Origin: a virus
Strand: one strand, 5' to 3'
DNA length: 29,071 bases
Virus record (IMG/VR): IMGVR_UViG_3300043543_000516
Span: 1 to 29,071 of that record
Positions within the stretch are counted from its first letter, which is position 1. The number at the start of each line of letters is the position of its first letter. Made by a program: the position numbers and the translations under genes. The notes under the pieces are model-generated. The model was not told where the DNA came from. It made no database searches and was given only the letters and a program-made list of their open reading frames with translations. This document shows, one piece after another, positions 1 through 5,408 of the stretch.

Positions 1-253
1 TGGTCAAAAACTCATATGCGGCGCGTGCCGCCGCTTCCTGGTCGATGCCCCATTGCATCGCTGCATTGAGGTACTGCGGCGCCGGCTGACCGGTGAGCCG
101 CTCGATAATCAGGTCCGCCATCAGGTTGGCGCGTGAGGCAGCATAACCGCTCTTGGTTTTCGCGATTGCCTCATGCAGGCGCGAGGCGCCTAACGATCCG
201 AGTCTGGCGGCGATCCATTCCGGCGATCTTTGGGCGACGTCCAGATGCGTCAT
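1..253 (-). CDS. YqaJ/lambda-exonuclease-type phage recombinase nuclease (5' part, cut by window edge)
   Basis: The reading frame starts at an ATG at 253-251 and runs off the left edge, giving the first 84 residues. The start MTHLDVAQRSPEWIAARLGS and the following S-x-L-x-x-x-I-A-K-T-K-S-G-Y, then a region with QWGIDQEAAARAAYE, match the N-terminal pattern of YqaJ-type viral recombinases (relatives of lambda exonuclease). Such enzymes resect double-stranded DNA ends 5' to 3' and hand the single strand to an annealing protein. The start codon overlaps the stop of the ERF gene (ATGA), so the two are probably translationally coupled and act as a recombination pair. The catalytic D/E-x-K residues lie outside the window and cannot be checked. 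The family call rests on the N-terminal motif and the neighbour. Confidence 0.8.
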   Translation of the reverse strand, partial: MTHLDVAQRSPEWIAARLGSLGASRLHEAIAKTKSGYAASRANLMADLIIERLTGQPAPQYLNAAMQWGIDQEAAARAAYEFLT

Positions 254-1032
254 TGCGCCGATCCTCCAATTGCCCCCATGCGTTCGGCCTTCTTGCGCAG
301 GAGCGCCATCGCCGCGCCGAATTTCGCCGCCGGCAGATCCGATGGCGTCTCGATCCCGAATGCCGAACAGAAGCGCTCGATATCGGACTCCGTGACCTTC
401 AACGCGGCGAGCAACTGCTTCTCCTGTTCCTCATTGATTGTTGGGCCGTCGCTGACGAGCCCGCCAGCGCGATTGCCGTCGTCGTCGAGCCGGTCGGCGA
501 TGGCGAGATTGAAGATGTCGATCAACAGGTATCTCTTGCCATAGGTGTTTGCGGAGCCGGTCGCATGCACCGCGGTCATCACGTCGTTGCCGCGCGGGCC
601 CTTGGTGGTCACGGGAATGTCTATCTTGTAGGTCCGGCTGTGGCCGTGGCCGGCCACATAGGCGAGCACGCGCACGTAGTCCGGTCCCTTGGGCGACAAA
701 TCGGTGTCGTACGACACCGACAGACCGTGCCGGGAATAGATTGGCCTGATGGCGCGGTCGAGCTGCACATACGTAGCATAGCGGCTGCGGGTCTGGTCGT
801 TGCGCGCGTCGGCAACGATCGGCACCATTTCCGCTTGTGCCGCGGCGAGCGCCTCGTTGAACCGCTGTTCGGCTGCCCGCGCCTCCATCTGCTGGCGCAG
901 ATCGAGCAGCCGCTGCAGTTTGTCGATATCAACCGATGGATCACGCGCCGCGCGCTCGATCATCAGCAGCACGGCTGCGGTCTCCGACGCCGGCTGCGGC
1001 ACCGGCATCGATAGTCTTGGTGCGTCGCTCAT
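250..1032 (-). CDS. ERF-family single-strand annealing protein
   Basis: This 260-residue protein has the hallmarks of the ERF (essential recombination function) superfamily. A helical N-terminus is followed by a conserved core in which residues 84-110 (RYATYVQLD...HGLSVSYDT) and 159-170 (GSANTYGKRYLL) are the most recognisable blocks. ERF proteins coat and anneal complementary single-stranded DNA during phage recombination and genome circularisation. The length is usual for the family. The start ATG at 1032 overlaps the upstream gene's stop (ATGA), and its own stop overlaps the start of the exonuclease gene. The three form a tightly packed leftward unit, and the exonuclease next door supports a Red-like two-component system. 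Confidence 0.88.
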   Translation of the reverse strand: MSDAPRLSMPVPQPASETAAVLLMIERAARDPSVDIDKLQRLLDLRQQMEARAAEQRFNEALAAAQAEMVPIVADARNDQTRSRYATYVQLDRAIRPIYSRHGLSVSYDTDLSPKGPDYVRVLAYVAGHGHSRTYKIDIPVTTKGPRGNDVMTAVHATGSANTYGKRYLLIDIFNLAIADRLDDDGNRAGGLVSDGPTINEEQEKQLLAALKVTESDIERFCSAFGIETPSDLPAAKFGAAMALLRKKAERMGAIGGSAQ

Positions 1033-1655
1033 ATTACTTCTCCTATGATTTCGCGGCGCAGGGCACCCATCTTTTGCCCGTCATGAGCCACATCGCCATG
1101 GAGCGCGACAATCCATACGCGCTTGCCGCAGTAGGCGGACGGCAATAGCGTCGCATGCAGCGTGCCGGCGGAGCACAGCCGCAGCGGTCCGGCAGTGCGC
1201 TGTACCATGCCGGCGCACACTGGCTTGCCGCGCCCGCCGTTGCACGGTCGGCCATTTGCGTCTGACCGCCAGTAGGCGATGACGGCGCCGCGGGCGCGCG
1301 CGACTGCCAGCCGTTCGCGCCATTCCGTCGGCCATCGACCGGCAAAGACGTCGATCGCAGCCGTCCAGTAGTCGACGGCGCTCTCATTATACCCCTCGCC
1401 GCCGGAGAGCAGACCATATGCTGGGCCATCGCCGCGGCCGGCACCGTCAACGTAGCTCATGCCGTACGCGCGGCCGTCGGGGCGGTGGACGTCTTCGTGG
1501 CCGTCAGCGCCCCCGTAATCGTCGCCGTCATCGTAGCTGTCGCCGCGGCCGCCGCCGTCGGTGAAGCTGAGACCATAGCGGCCGTATCCGTAGCCGGTGC
1601 CATAACGACTGGCCGAACCGTAGGCGTCGTTAGTGCCGTTGTCTAGGCGCGCCAT
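1029..1655 (-). CDS. Gly/Tyr/Asp-rich repeat protein with a cysteine-containing C-terminal domain (unknown function)
   Basis: I take the ATG at 1655, which overlaps the end of the DUF6948-like gene by 13 bp, giving 208 residues; a longer frame reaching 1754 lies inside that gene and is unlikely. Residues 11-90 are low complexity (Y, G, D, S), with two near copies of one motif: YGLSFTDGGGRGD (27-39) and YGMSYVDGAGRGD (64-76), 37 residues apart. Residues 95-208 look globular and include AYWRSDANGRPCNGG, RLCSAGTLHATLLPSAYCGKR and a charged end. The LCSxGTLHA stretch faintly resembles DUF7666-type phage domains, which is only a suggestion. YG-repeat proteins next to DUF6948 genes are familiar from phages, but no function is known to me. 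It is coupled to the ERF gene by ATGA overlap. Confidence 0.7.
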   Translation of the reverse strand: MARLDNGTNDAYGSASRYGTGYGYGRYGLSFTDGGGRGDSYDDGDDYGGADGHEDVHRPDGRAYGMSYVDGAGRGDGPAYGLLSGGEGYNESAVDYWTAAIDVFAGRWPTEWRERLAVARARGAVIAYWRSDANGRPCNGGRGKPVCAGMVQRTAGPLRLCSAGTLHATLLPSAYCGKRVWIVALHGDVAHDGQKMGALRREIIGEVI

Positions 1656-1936
1656 GGCGCGGCCTCCCAACGATCGACCGCATCCGGCGAGACCTCGGTG
1701 ATGCTGGTCACGTCGCGCAGGTGAAGCACCGGCACCGCCGGACCGATGCGGCATTTGGCGCTCGGCCCATATACGGCCAGCCCAAACACGCCGCGCACGT
1801 CGGCAGACCAGTCGATGGCATTCCGCGCGAGCTCCAGGACGATTGTGTCACGCCCGATGTCAATCGGCGTGCTCGTGTAGCCGAAGAATACGCCGCGATG
1901 CAGCGTGGTGACCATTACGGGCTTCTTCTCTGTCAT
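1643..1936 (-). CDS. DUF6948-like phage protein
   Basis: The 97-residue product shows the pattern I associate with DUF6948: a short N-terminal strand ending in RGVFFGY, then a polar turn, VLELARNAIDW, a small beta region, and a C-terminal LRDVTSITEVSPDAVDRW stretch ending in APW. The function is unknown. The ATG at 1936 is preceded by a good Shine-Dalgarno (AAGGAGCAAC) lying just beyond the end of the upstream gene. This initiation region is almost identical to that of the 92-residue gene upstream. It is followed by the Gly/Tyr-rich repeat protein with a 13-bp overlap, so the two are probably co-translated and may work together. Confidence 0.7.
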   Translation of the reverse strand: MTEKKPVMVTTLHRGVFFGYTSTPIDIGRDTIVLELARNAIDWSADVRGVFGLAVYGPSAKCRIGPAVPVLHLRDVTSITEVSPDAVDRWEAAPWRA

Positions 1937-1956
1937 TGTTGCTCCTTTTCATTCAT
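1937..1956 (-). repeat. Duplicated translation-initiation region, copy A
   Basis: This 20-base stretch directly upstream of the ATG at 1936 differs at one position from 2232-2251. It contains the Shine-Dalgarno AAGGAG and, on the coding strand, begins inside the TGA of the preceding gene. Including the ATG, 22 of 23 bases match. Confidence 0.85.
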
Positions 1957-2231
1957 CTGGCGGGCCGGTAATTTAATGGATTCGCGCGCTCCGATTTAGC
2001 CAGCTGCGCGAGCCGCTGATCAATCTCCGCCATTGTAACCAGGTAGTCGGCGGCGTGGACGGCGGGATCGGTGGGCAGTCCGGCGTCTACGCGCGCCACG
2101 AAGGCGGCGTAGGCGTCGCGCCAGGACTGCGCCTGACGCAGCAGGAACGGGCGGCGCTCCTCGGCGGGGATCGTCGGCAGATAGGCGTCGAGCCGCGCCA
2201 AATAGCGCTCAACGTGCGGGGTCTGGCTCAT
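1953..2231 (-). CDS. Small helical protein, paralogue of the 111-residue neighbour (unknown function)
   Basis: A 92-residue, probably all-helical protein that I do not recognise. It aligns without gaps to residues 5-72 of the adjacent 111-residue protein at an offset of two. Shared positions include Y10, RL (13-14), FL (29-30), SW (36-37), Y41, D49, G51, P53, DP (55-56), V58, DY (62-63) and AEID (68-71), about 26 identities in 68 by eye. The two therefore arose by tandem duplication. The start at 2231 has the Shine-Dalgarno AAGGAGCG overlapping the end of the upstream gene. The codons are markedly richer in G/C than those of its paralogue. Confidence 0.75.
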   Translation of the reverse strand: MSQTPHVERYLARLDAYLPTIPAEERRPFLLRQAQSWRDAYAAFVARVDAGLPTDPAVHAADYLVTMAEIDQRLAQLAKSERANPLNYRPAR

Positions 2232-2251
2232 TGTCGCTCCTTTTCATTCAT
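2232..2251 (-). repeat. Duplicated translation-initiation region, copy B
   Basis: Second copy of the initiation module described for 1937-1956, with 19 of 20 bases identical. It carries the Shine-Dalgarno for the gene starting at 2231 and abuts the TGA of the 111-residue gene. Confidence 0.85.
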
Positions 2252-2587
2252 TCAATGGGTCGGCGCGCCTAGGCTCTCTTTTCCTAGCGTTTCTAGCAGA
2301 TAGAGGTAGAGCTTTATTTCCAGCTCCGCGAGATCATCAGAGCCGAATCGCATCGCGCGCTCGGCTTCTTGAAGAAGCTTGTCGATTTCAGCTATTATCT
2401 CAATGTAGTCCTCTAGATTTACTCTAGGATCGACCGGCGGGCCATTATCTATGCGCTTCTTGACCACAGCATATGATCGCTGCCACGAGTGCAGCAGCCC
2501 GCGCAGAAAATCCACCCGTTGTTTTAGGTTCAGCTTCGACAAGTGTATGTTCAGCCGATCCACATAGACTTGAACGAACTCTCTCAT
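2252..2587 (-). CDS. Small helical protein, paralogue of the 92-residue neighbour (unknown function)
   Basis: A 111-residue protein, predicted largely helical, with the same SW...Y...ID.G.P.DP.V...DY....AEID framework as the downstream 92-residue protein plus an extra C-terminal helix (residues 82-105, LAELEIKLYLYLLETLGKES). The start at 2587 is supported by a strong AAGGAGG about seven bases upstream. Its codons are noticeably A/T-richer than those of its paralogue (for example TCTAGATTTACTCTAGGATC-like stretches on the + strand near 2410-2430). This suggests the two copies had different histories, or that this one was acquired later. No function can be assigned. Confidence 0.75.
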   Translation of the reverse strand: MREFVQVYVDRLNIHLSKLNLKQRVDFLRGLLHSWQRSYAVVKKRIDNGPPVDPRVNLEDYIEIIAEIDKLLQEAERAMRFGSDDLAELEIKLYLYLLETLGKESLGAPTH

Positions 2588-2611
2588 CTCTTCCTCCCTT
2601 TCCCATCTGGC

Positions 2612-2842
2612 TCATCCCCGCAGGTATTGGGGCCGGAGATTGGCGACAGTCTGCGCCATCCTCTGAACGATTTCTTCATTATGTTGTGTGCGCAGAGATT
2701 GATCGACCAGGTCACGGACGACGCGGCCGAAACTCTGTCCCCTCTCGATGGCAATCCGATTGATCGCGCTCAGCTGATCCTCACGCCATCCGATTGATAC
2801 ACGCGCAAGCCTCTCGCTACCGAACTTCGTACCCTGTGCCAT
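2612..2842 (-). CDS. Ribbon-helix-helix DNA-binding protein
   Basis: The 76-residue product fits the ribbon-helix-helix (Arc/MetJ/CopG) fold: a strand at residues 12-18 (LARVSIGW), a helix at about 20-34, a turn with G35-Q36-S37, and a second helix at about 38-50 (VVRDLVDQSL). The C-terminal 25 residues look like a dimer or tetramer tail. Proteins of this type bind operators as dimers through the paired strands. It is the first gene of the leftward operon, with a strong AGGAGG before its ATG, and it faces the YdaS-like regulator across a 131-bp divergent region. It is probably one half of the early or lysogeny switch. An antitoxin role is an alternative, but no toxin is adjacent. Confidence 0.7.
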   Translation of the reverse strand: MAQGTKFGSERLARVSIGWREDQLSAINRIAIERGQSFGRVVRDLVDQSLRTQHNEEIVQRMAQTVANLRPQYLRG

Positions 2843-2887
2843 GTTTACCTCCTACTCTCAGGTCCGCCCATCTCGAGCCGCGAGCAT

Positions 2888-2916
2888 CATGTAGCACGGC
2901 CATCCCCACGAGTCAA
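2888..2916 (-). promoter_or_regulatory. Putative leftward early promoter
   Basis: On the minus strand a TTGACT -35 box (2916-2911) is followed after 17 bases by TACATG (2893-2888), a moderate -10 match. It would drive the leftward operon starting with the ribbon-helix-helix gene at 2842. Confidence 0.4.
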
Positions 2917-2929
2917 GAGGGTATTGACT
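2911..2929. promoter_or_regulatory. Inverted repeat formed by two back-to-back -35 boxes (putative operator)
   Basis: AGTCAAGAGGGTATTGACT has perfect 6-bp arms around a 7-bp centre. Each arm is a TTGACT -35 box for one of the divergent promoters, so a dimeric repressor bound here would block both. The ribbon-helix-helix protein and the YdaS-like protein, encoded on either side, are the natural candidates. Confidence 0.5.
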
Positions 2930-2951
2930 ATTCGCCCTGTCCTGATATATA
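2924..2951 (+). promoter_or_regulatory. Putative rightward early promoter
   Basis: TTGACT (2924-2929), a 16-bp spacer and TATATA (2946-2951) make a good sigma70-type promoter. Transcription would start near 2958, just ahead of the GGAGGT Shine-Dalgarno and the ATG at 2974. Confidence 0.6.
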
Positions 2952-2973
2952 CGGCGCAGAACTGGAGGTGCTC

Positions 2974-3165
2974 ATGAACCGCATTGATGAAGGATTGCGT
3001 CTTGCAGTCCAGGTTGCAGGCTCGCGAGCCGCGCTCGCGCGCAAGATTGGCGTCTCGCGCCAGGCGGTCTGGCGGTGGAAAAAAATTCCTGTGGAAAGAT
3101 TGAAGGCCGTAGAGAAGGCGACGCGGATTCCGCGCTACAGATTGCGGCCCGATATCTTCGGGTGA
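2974..3165 (+). CDS. YdaS/Cro-like helix-turn-helix regulator
   Basis: A 63-residue protein with a helix-turn-helix at residues 17-37 (SRAALARKIGVSRQAVWRW), followed by the KKIPVERLKAVEKAT segment and the C-terminal RYRLRPDIFG that is typical of YdaS/Cro-like phage proteins. Such proteins bind operators in the early control region. The ATG at 2974 has GGAGGT seven bases upstream and lies shortly after a good promoter. Frames reaching further upstream would cross the promoter and are rejected. It is the first gene of the rightward early operon, the position of cro in lambdoid phages. Confidence 0.85.
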   Translation: MNRIDEGLRLAVQVAGSRAALARKIGVSRQAVWRWKKIPVERLKAVEKATRIPRYRLRPDIFG

Positions 3166-3168
3166 TGC

Positions 3169-3591
3169 ATGCCGCGTCGCAACATCGAGGCCAAGATGCA
3201 GCGGGCGATATTCGCTCATCTGCGCCTGCGCGGCCATAAGGACCTCGTGGCGTGGCACACACCGCAGGGTAATCTGTTGGGTGGCCGCAGGTCGCGGCGC
3301 GGAGTGCCGATCCAGGGGGCCATCAACAGGGCTCTCGGGGTGCTACCGGGGGTATCCGATATATGCATTGTGCACCGCGGAAAATTTTTCGCCCTCGAGC
3401 TGAAGTCACGCGGAAGGAAACCCACAGAGGCACAGTTAGAGTTCATGACCAGGATCAATGGTGCTGGCGGTTTCGCGACCTGGGCTGACGATCTAGACCA
3501 TGCTCTAGCTATCCTCGACGCATGGGGACTGTTCAGGGCGCCCAGGACCAAGGATGAGGGGCGGTACGTAGTAGGACAGAGTGCGGCGTAG
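3169..3591 (+). CDS. VRR-NUC domain nuclease
   Basis: The 140-residue protein is a single VRR-NUC domain. The PD-(D/E)xK nuclease residues are visible as GVSD (D64) and ALELK (E77, K79), followed by KPTEAQ (85-89) and a C-terminal helix region ending GFATWADDLDHALAILDAWG. The N-terminal helix and the WHTPQGN motif (29-35) are also standard. These small phage nucleases are thought to resolve branched DNA in replication or recombination. The gene starts four bases after the YdaS-like gene, in the same operon, and precedes the replication gene, which fits such a role. Confidence 0.85.
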   Translation: MPRRNIEAKMQRAIFAHLRLRGHKDLVAWHTPQGNLLGGRRSRRGVPIQGAINRALGVLPGVSDICIVHRGKFFALELKSRGRKPTEAQLEFMTRINGAGGFATWADDLDHALAILDAWGLFRAPRTKDEGRYVVGQSAA

Positions 3592-3593
3592 TA

Positions 3594-3630
3594 CCCGATC
3601 ACTGGCGGGCTAACCGCTGGGGTGATCGGG
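3594..3630 (+). promoter_or_regulatory. Composite stem-loop directly after the VRR-NUC gene
   Basis: CCCGATCAC (3594-3602) pairs perfectly with GTGATCGGG (3622-3630). Inside, GCGG and CCGC form a second stem around a GCTAA loop. There is no T-run afterwards, so this is either a Rho-independent terminator lacking its U-tract or a structured regulatory element. Confidence 0.6.
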
Positions 3631-3802
3631 GTGGAGTAGGCGCTACCAGGGGGACCCGGCGCAGCGCCGACGGCAGTCCGAAAGGTCGAGGCCGCAGGAC
3701 CGGGGGGCGGGGAGGTAATCCCGTTCACAGCAGCGACCGAACCGCTGACGATGCCTCCGATCAGCGGTGCCCTTGCGACGGCTGGCTCCGCCGGGCATCG
3801 CA

Positions 3803-3883
3803 GGGCATAGGAACGACCCTGCTTAATCTGAGCGGGGGAGTTCGTCCTATGCCCTAGCTCAGGCTTCACCACCGGGCATAGGA
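3803..3883. repeat. Three copies of GGGCATAGGA
   Basis: The 10-base motif occurs at 3803-3812 (+), 3845-3854 (inverted) and 3874-3883 (+). The first two can pair as a 10-bp stem. The cluster lies 28 bases upstream of the replication gene and could be protein-binding sites. Confidence 0.75.
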
Positions 3884-3885
3884 CC

Positions 3886-3897
3886 TTGATTAATCAA
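3886..3897. repeat. Perfect 12-bp palindrome TTGATTAATCAA
   Basis: An A/T-rich perfect palindrome just ahead of the replication gene start, in otherwise GC-rich DNA. It is a candidate operator or an easily melted site. Confidence 0.6.
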
Positions 3898-3910
3898 TCT
3901 AATCAGCATC

Positions 3911-4630
3911 ATGGGCGCGCGCGCAAAAGGAAGGCCCTCCTCTGTTGCTCAATGCATTGAGCGACTGGTGGAGGCTGGCTGCCGGCGTTTGGTGGCGGAG
4001 GATGTGGTTCTGGCGCTGTCTGAGGCGCTGATGCGCAGACGGGCGTCGGATCGCGAGCGTGTGCGCAGATATCGTGCGCAGAAGCGGCGTAACGTTACAT
4101 CATCCGATATGTGTAACGTTACACTTCAGGACGAAAATGCAAAGAAGACCAAGACATCAGGTGGATGTAACGTTACACGTAACGTTACAAGTAACGGCGG
4201 GCGCAACATCGCGGAGTTGTTCGAGACGTTCTGGCGCGAATACCCGCGCCGCGAAGGTCCGAACCCCAAGGCGCCGGCGCGCAAGAAATTTCTGGCCCTG
4301 GTGGCTTCCGGCGAAGACGCCGATAGAATCATAGAGGGGGCAAGGCGTTGCCGCGAGGACCACAGCGCAAGAAACGAGATCAGGACCCGATATATAGCCC
4401 AGGCCGTGACTTGGCTGAATCAGCGGCGCTGGGAGGACTATCTGGCTATGGATCGGGCGGGATTGGCCGACGCGGGCCCGCCGGTACCGCCGGACCCGTC
4501 GATGCCTACGGATGACGAATTAAGGAGGAGATATGCGCATGAATCAATATCGAGAGTACGAGAAGAAAGCGCTGGATCATTTGCGCAGGCACGGCAAAAC
4601 GGAAGCCTCAACGATCAAACCGAATACTGA
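3911..4630 (+). CDS. Phage replication protein with embedded iterons (replisome-organiser-like C-terminal domain)
   Basis: A 239-residue protein. Residues 101-180 (LFETFWREYPRR, KKFLALVASGEDADRIIEGA, YIAQAVTWLNQRRWEDYL) match the C-terminal domain common in phage replisome organisers and helicase-loading proteins, the part thought to contact the host helicase. The N-terminal 60 residues are basic and helical. The linker carries four NVT tripeptides (61-63, 69-71, 87-89, 91-93) because the DNA below them repeats the palindrome GTAACGTTAC. Such a layout recalls lambda gene O, whose middle contains the origin. No clear Shine-Dalgarno precedes the ATG at 3911, so the start is uncertain. No dedicated N-terminal winged helix is evident. 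Confidence 0.65.
   Translation: MGARAKGRPSSVAQCIERLVEAGCRRLVAEDVVLALSEALMRRRASDRERVRRYRAQKRRNVTSSDMCNVTLQDENAKKTKTSGGCNVTRNVTSNGGRNIAELFETFWREYPRREGPNPKAPARKKFLALVASGEDADRIIEGARRCREDHSARNEIRTRYIAQAVTWLNQRRWEDYLAMDRAGLADAGPPVPPDPSMPTDDELRRRYAHESISRVREESAGSFAQARQNGSLNDQTEY
4089..4196. repeat. Palindromic iterons GTAACGTTAC within the replication gene (putative origin)
   Basis: Perfect copies lie at 4089-4098, 4113-4122, 4167-4176 and 4179-4188, with a half copy at 4191-4196. The second extends to a 14-bp palindrome (4111-4124). Start-to-start distances are 24, 54, 12 and 12, all multiples of 6 and all in the same reading frame. They are candidate binding sites for the protein that the gene encodes. 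Confidence 0.7.
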
Positions 4631-4781
4631 GGAGTGGGCGGCGTGGAGGCGGTATTTCCGCGATCGGTGGGGGTTCGTGCCGGTCGCGATGCTGCGGGCA
4701 GAGCACGGCGAGTCGCGGACGATGAGCTTCAGCGTACCGGAGCCATGGCCGGAATGGTTCGATGCGTCTTGGAGCCGATAA
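4533..4781 (+). CDS. Small conserved phage protein overlapping the replication gene (unknown function)
   Basis: An 82-residue protein that begins inside the 3' end of the replication gene in another frame, overlapping it by 98 bp. The strong Shine-Dalgarno AAGGAGGAG at 4522-4530 supports initiation at 4533 or at the second ATG six bases later. The middle (EEWAAWRRYFRDRWGFVPVAM) and the end (SVPEPWPEWFDASW) look like a familiar short phage protein type in which a Trp-rich C-terminus follows a Ser/Val segment, but I can give it no function. Its position suggests a replication or early regulatory accessory role. Confidence 0.7.
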   Translation: MRMNQYREYEKKALDHLRRHGKTEASTIKPNTEEWAAWRRYFRDRWGFVPVAMLRAEHGESRTMSFSVPEPWPEWFDASWSR

Positions 4782-4909
4782 TAGGGGGCCCGCCGACCCG
4801 ATTATAGGGCATTTTGCGGTCGGTCGAATTCAAGAGGTATTCCGGTGTGGATGGGAACGGCGGTATCTGGGTGTGGGATGGTAATGGGGTATGGGACGTT
4901 GGAGGTAAC

Positions 4910-5353
4910 ATGATAGGGCGCGCAATCATATCCATCACTGCAATCATCGTCGCGTCAGCCCCAGCCACCGCCACTGACCAATACGATTTGGCTCGGGCGG
5001 CTGTCTATGCAACCGCCACCGCGCCATCGCCGCCCGATGGGCGTCCGGCTGGGTGCCCGCCGCGCCGCTGGTGCGGCTGCGCGCTGGCCGTGCGCATCTT
5101 CGGCACCCCGCGCCGCGATCTCTGGCGCGCGCGCAATTGGCTGCGCCTCGGCCGCGAGCTTACAGGCCCGCGCGTAGGCGCAATCGTCGTATTCGCCCGC
5201 GGTCGCGACGGCGGACACGTAGGGCAGATCGTGGAGGTCATCAGCCCGAACCAGATCCGCATCTGGAGCGGTAACGATCGCGGCCAGATCCGCGAGAGCC
5301 TGCGCTCTACCGTCGGCGTGATAGGCTATCGCGATATTTTTGGCGCGCAATAG
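4910..5353 (+). CDS. Exported NlpC/P60-CHAP-like cysteine peptidase (TIGR02594-like)
   Basis: A 147-residue protein with an N-terminal signal sequence: basic start, hydrophobic residues 5-16, likely cleavage after APATA near 21. The mature part has the cysteine-peptidase triad pattern: WCGC (C55), GGHVG (H103) and SGN (N122), with LWRARNW between. The layout parallels the late TIGR02594-type endolysin at 28114, so both probably cleave cell-wall peptides; here the enzyme would act outside the inner membrane. The GGAGG at 4901-4905 supports the ATG at 4910, and the frame upstream to 4814 is low complexity and lacks a ribosome site. An early exported hydrolase could remodel the envelope or exclude other phages; that role is inference. 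Confidence 0.7.
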   Translation: MIGRAIISITAIIVASAPATATDQYDLARAAVYATATAPSPPDGRPAGCPPRRWCGCALAVRIFGTPRRDLWRARNWLRLGRELTGPRVGAIVVFARGRDGGHVGQIVEVISPNQIRIWSGNDRGQIRESLRSTVGVIGYRDIFGAQ

Positions 5354-5383
5354 GGACGCGCGGATCCGCGGATCCGCGCGTCC
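5354..5383. terminator. Perfect 30-bp palindrome between convergent genes
   Basis: The 30 bases directly after the peptidase stop codon are a perfect inverted repeat (first half GGACGCGCGGATCCG, second half its reverse complement). It sits between convergent transcripts, 25 bases from the end of the clamp gene. It could act as a bidirectional terminator, but neither side has a T-run. A DNA-level role such as a cruciform or protein site is equally possible. Confidence 0.6.
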
Positions 5384-5408
5384 ATCTACGATAGCGACCC
5401 AATATATT

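Larger units (their letters stand above)
3592..3910. other. Non-coding interval with hairpins and GGGCATAGGA repeats upstream of the replication gene
   Basis: No convincing gene lies here. A frame on the minus strand crosses the region but continues antisense through the nuclease gene. The stretch instead holds a two-part hairpin at 3594-3630, three copies of GGGCATAGGA, the palindrome TTGATTAATCAA (3886-3897) and a short A/T-rich run before the replication gene. It may control or start replication, or carry a terminator without a U-tract. Confidence 0.6.

Noticed and set aside
133-1014. Long rightward frame (293 codons) over the ERF gene
   Set aside because: It is antisense to a clear ERF gene, Arg-rich and low in family likeness; a by-product of high GC content.
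3216-3872. Leftward frame of 218 codons
   Set aside because: It runs antisense through the VRR-NUC gene and then through the hairpin-rich interval; the composition is Pro/Ala/Ser-rich with no ribosome site.
4814-4909. Upstream extension of the exported peptidase to 4814
   Set aside because: The extra residues are Gly/Trp/Asp-rich low complexity, begin at a TTG without a ribosome site and would place a hydrophilic stretch before the signal sequence.
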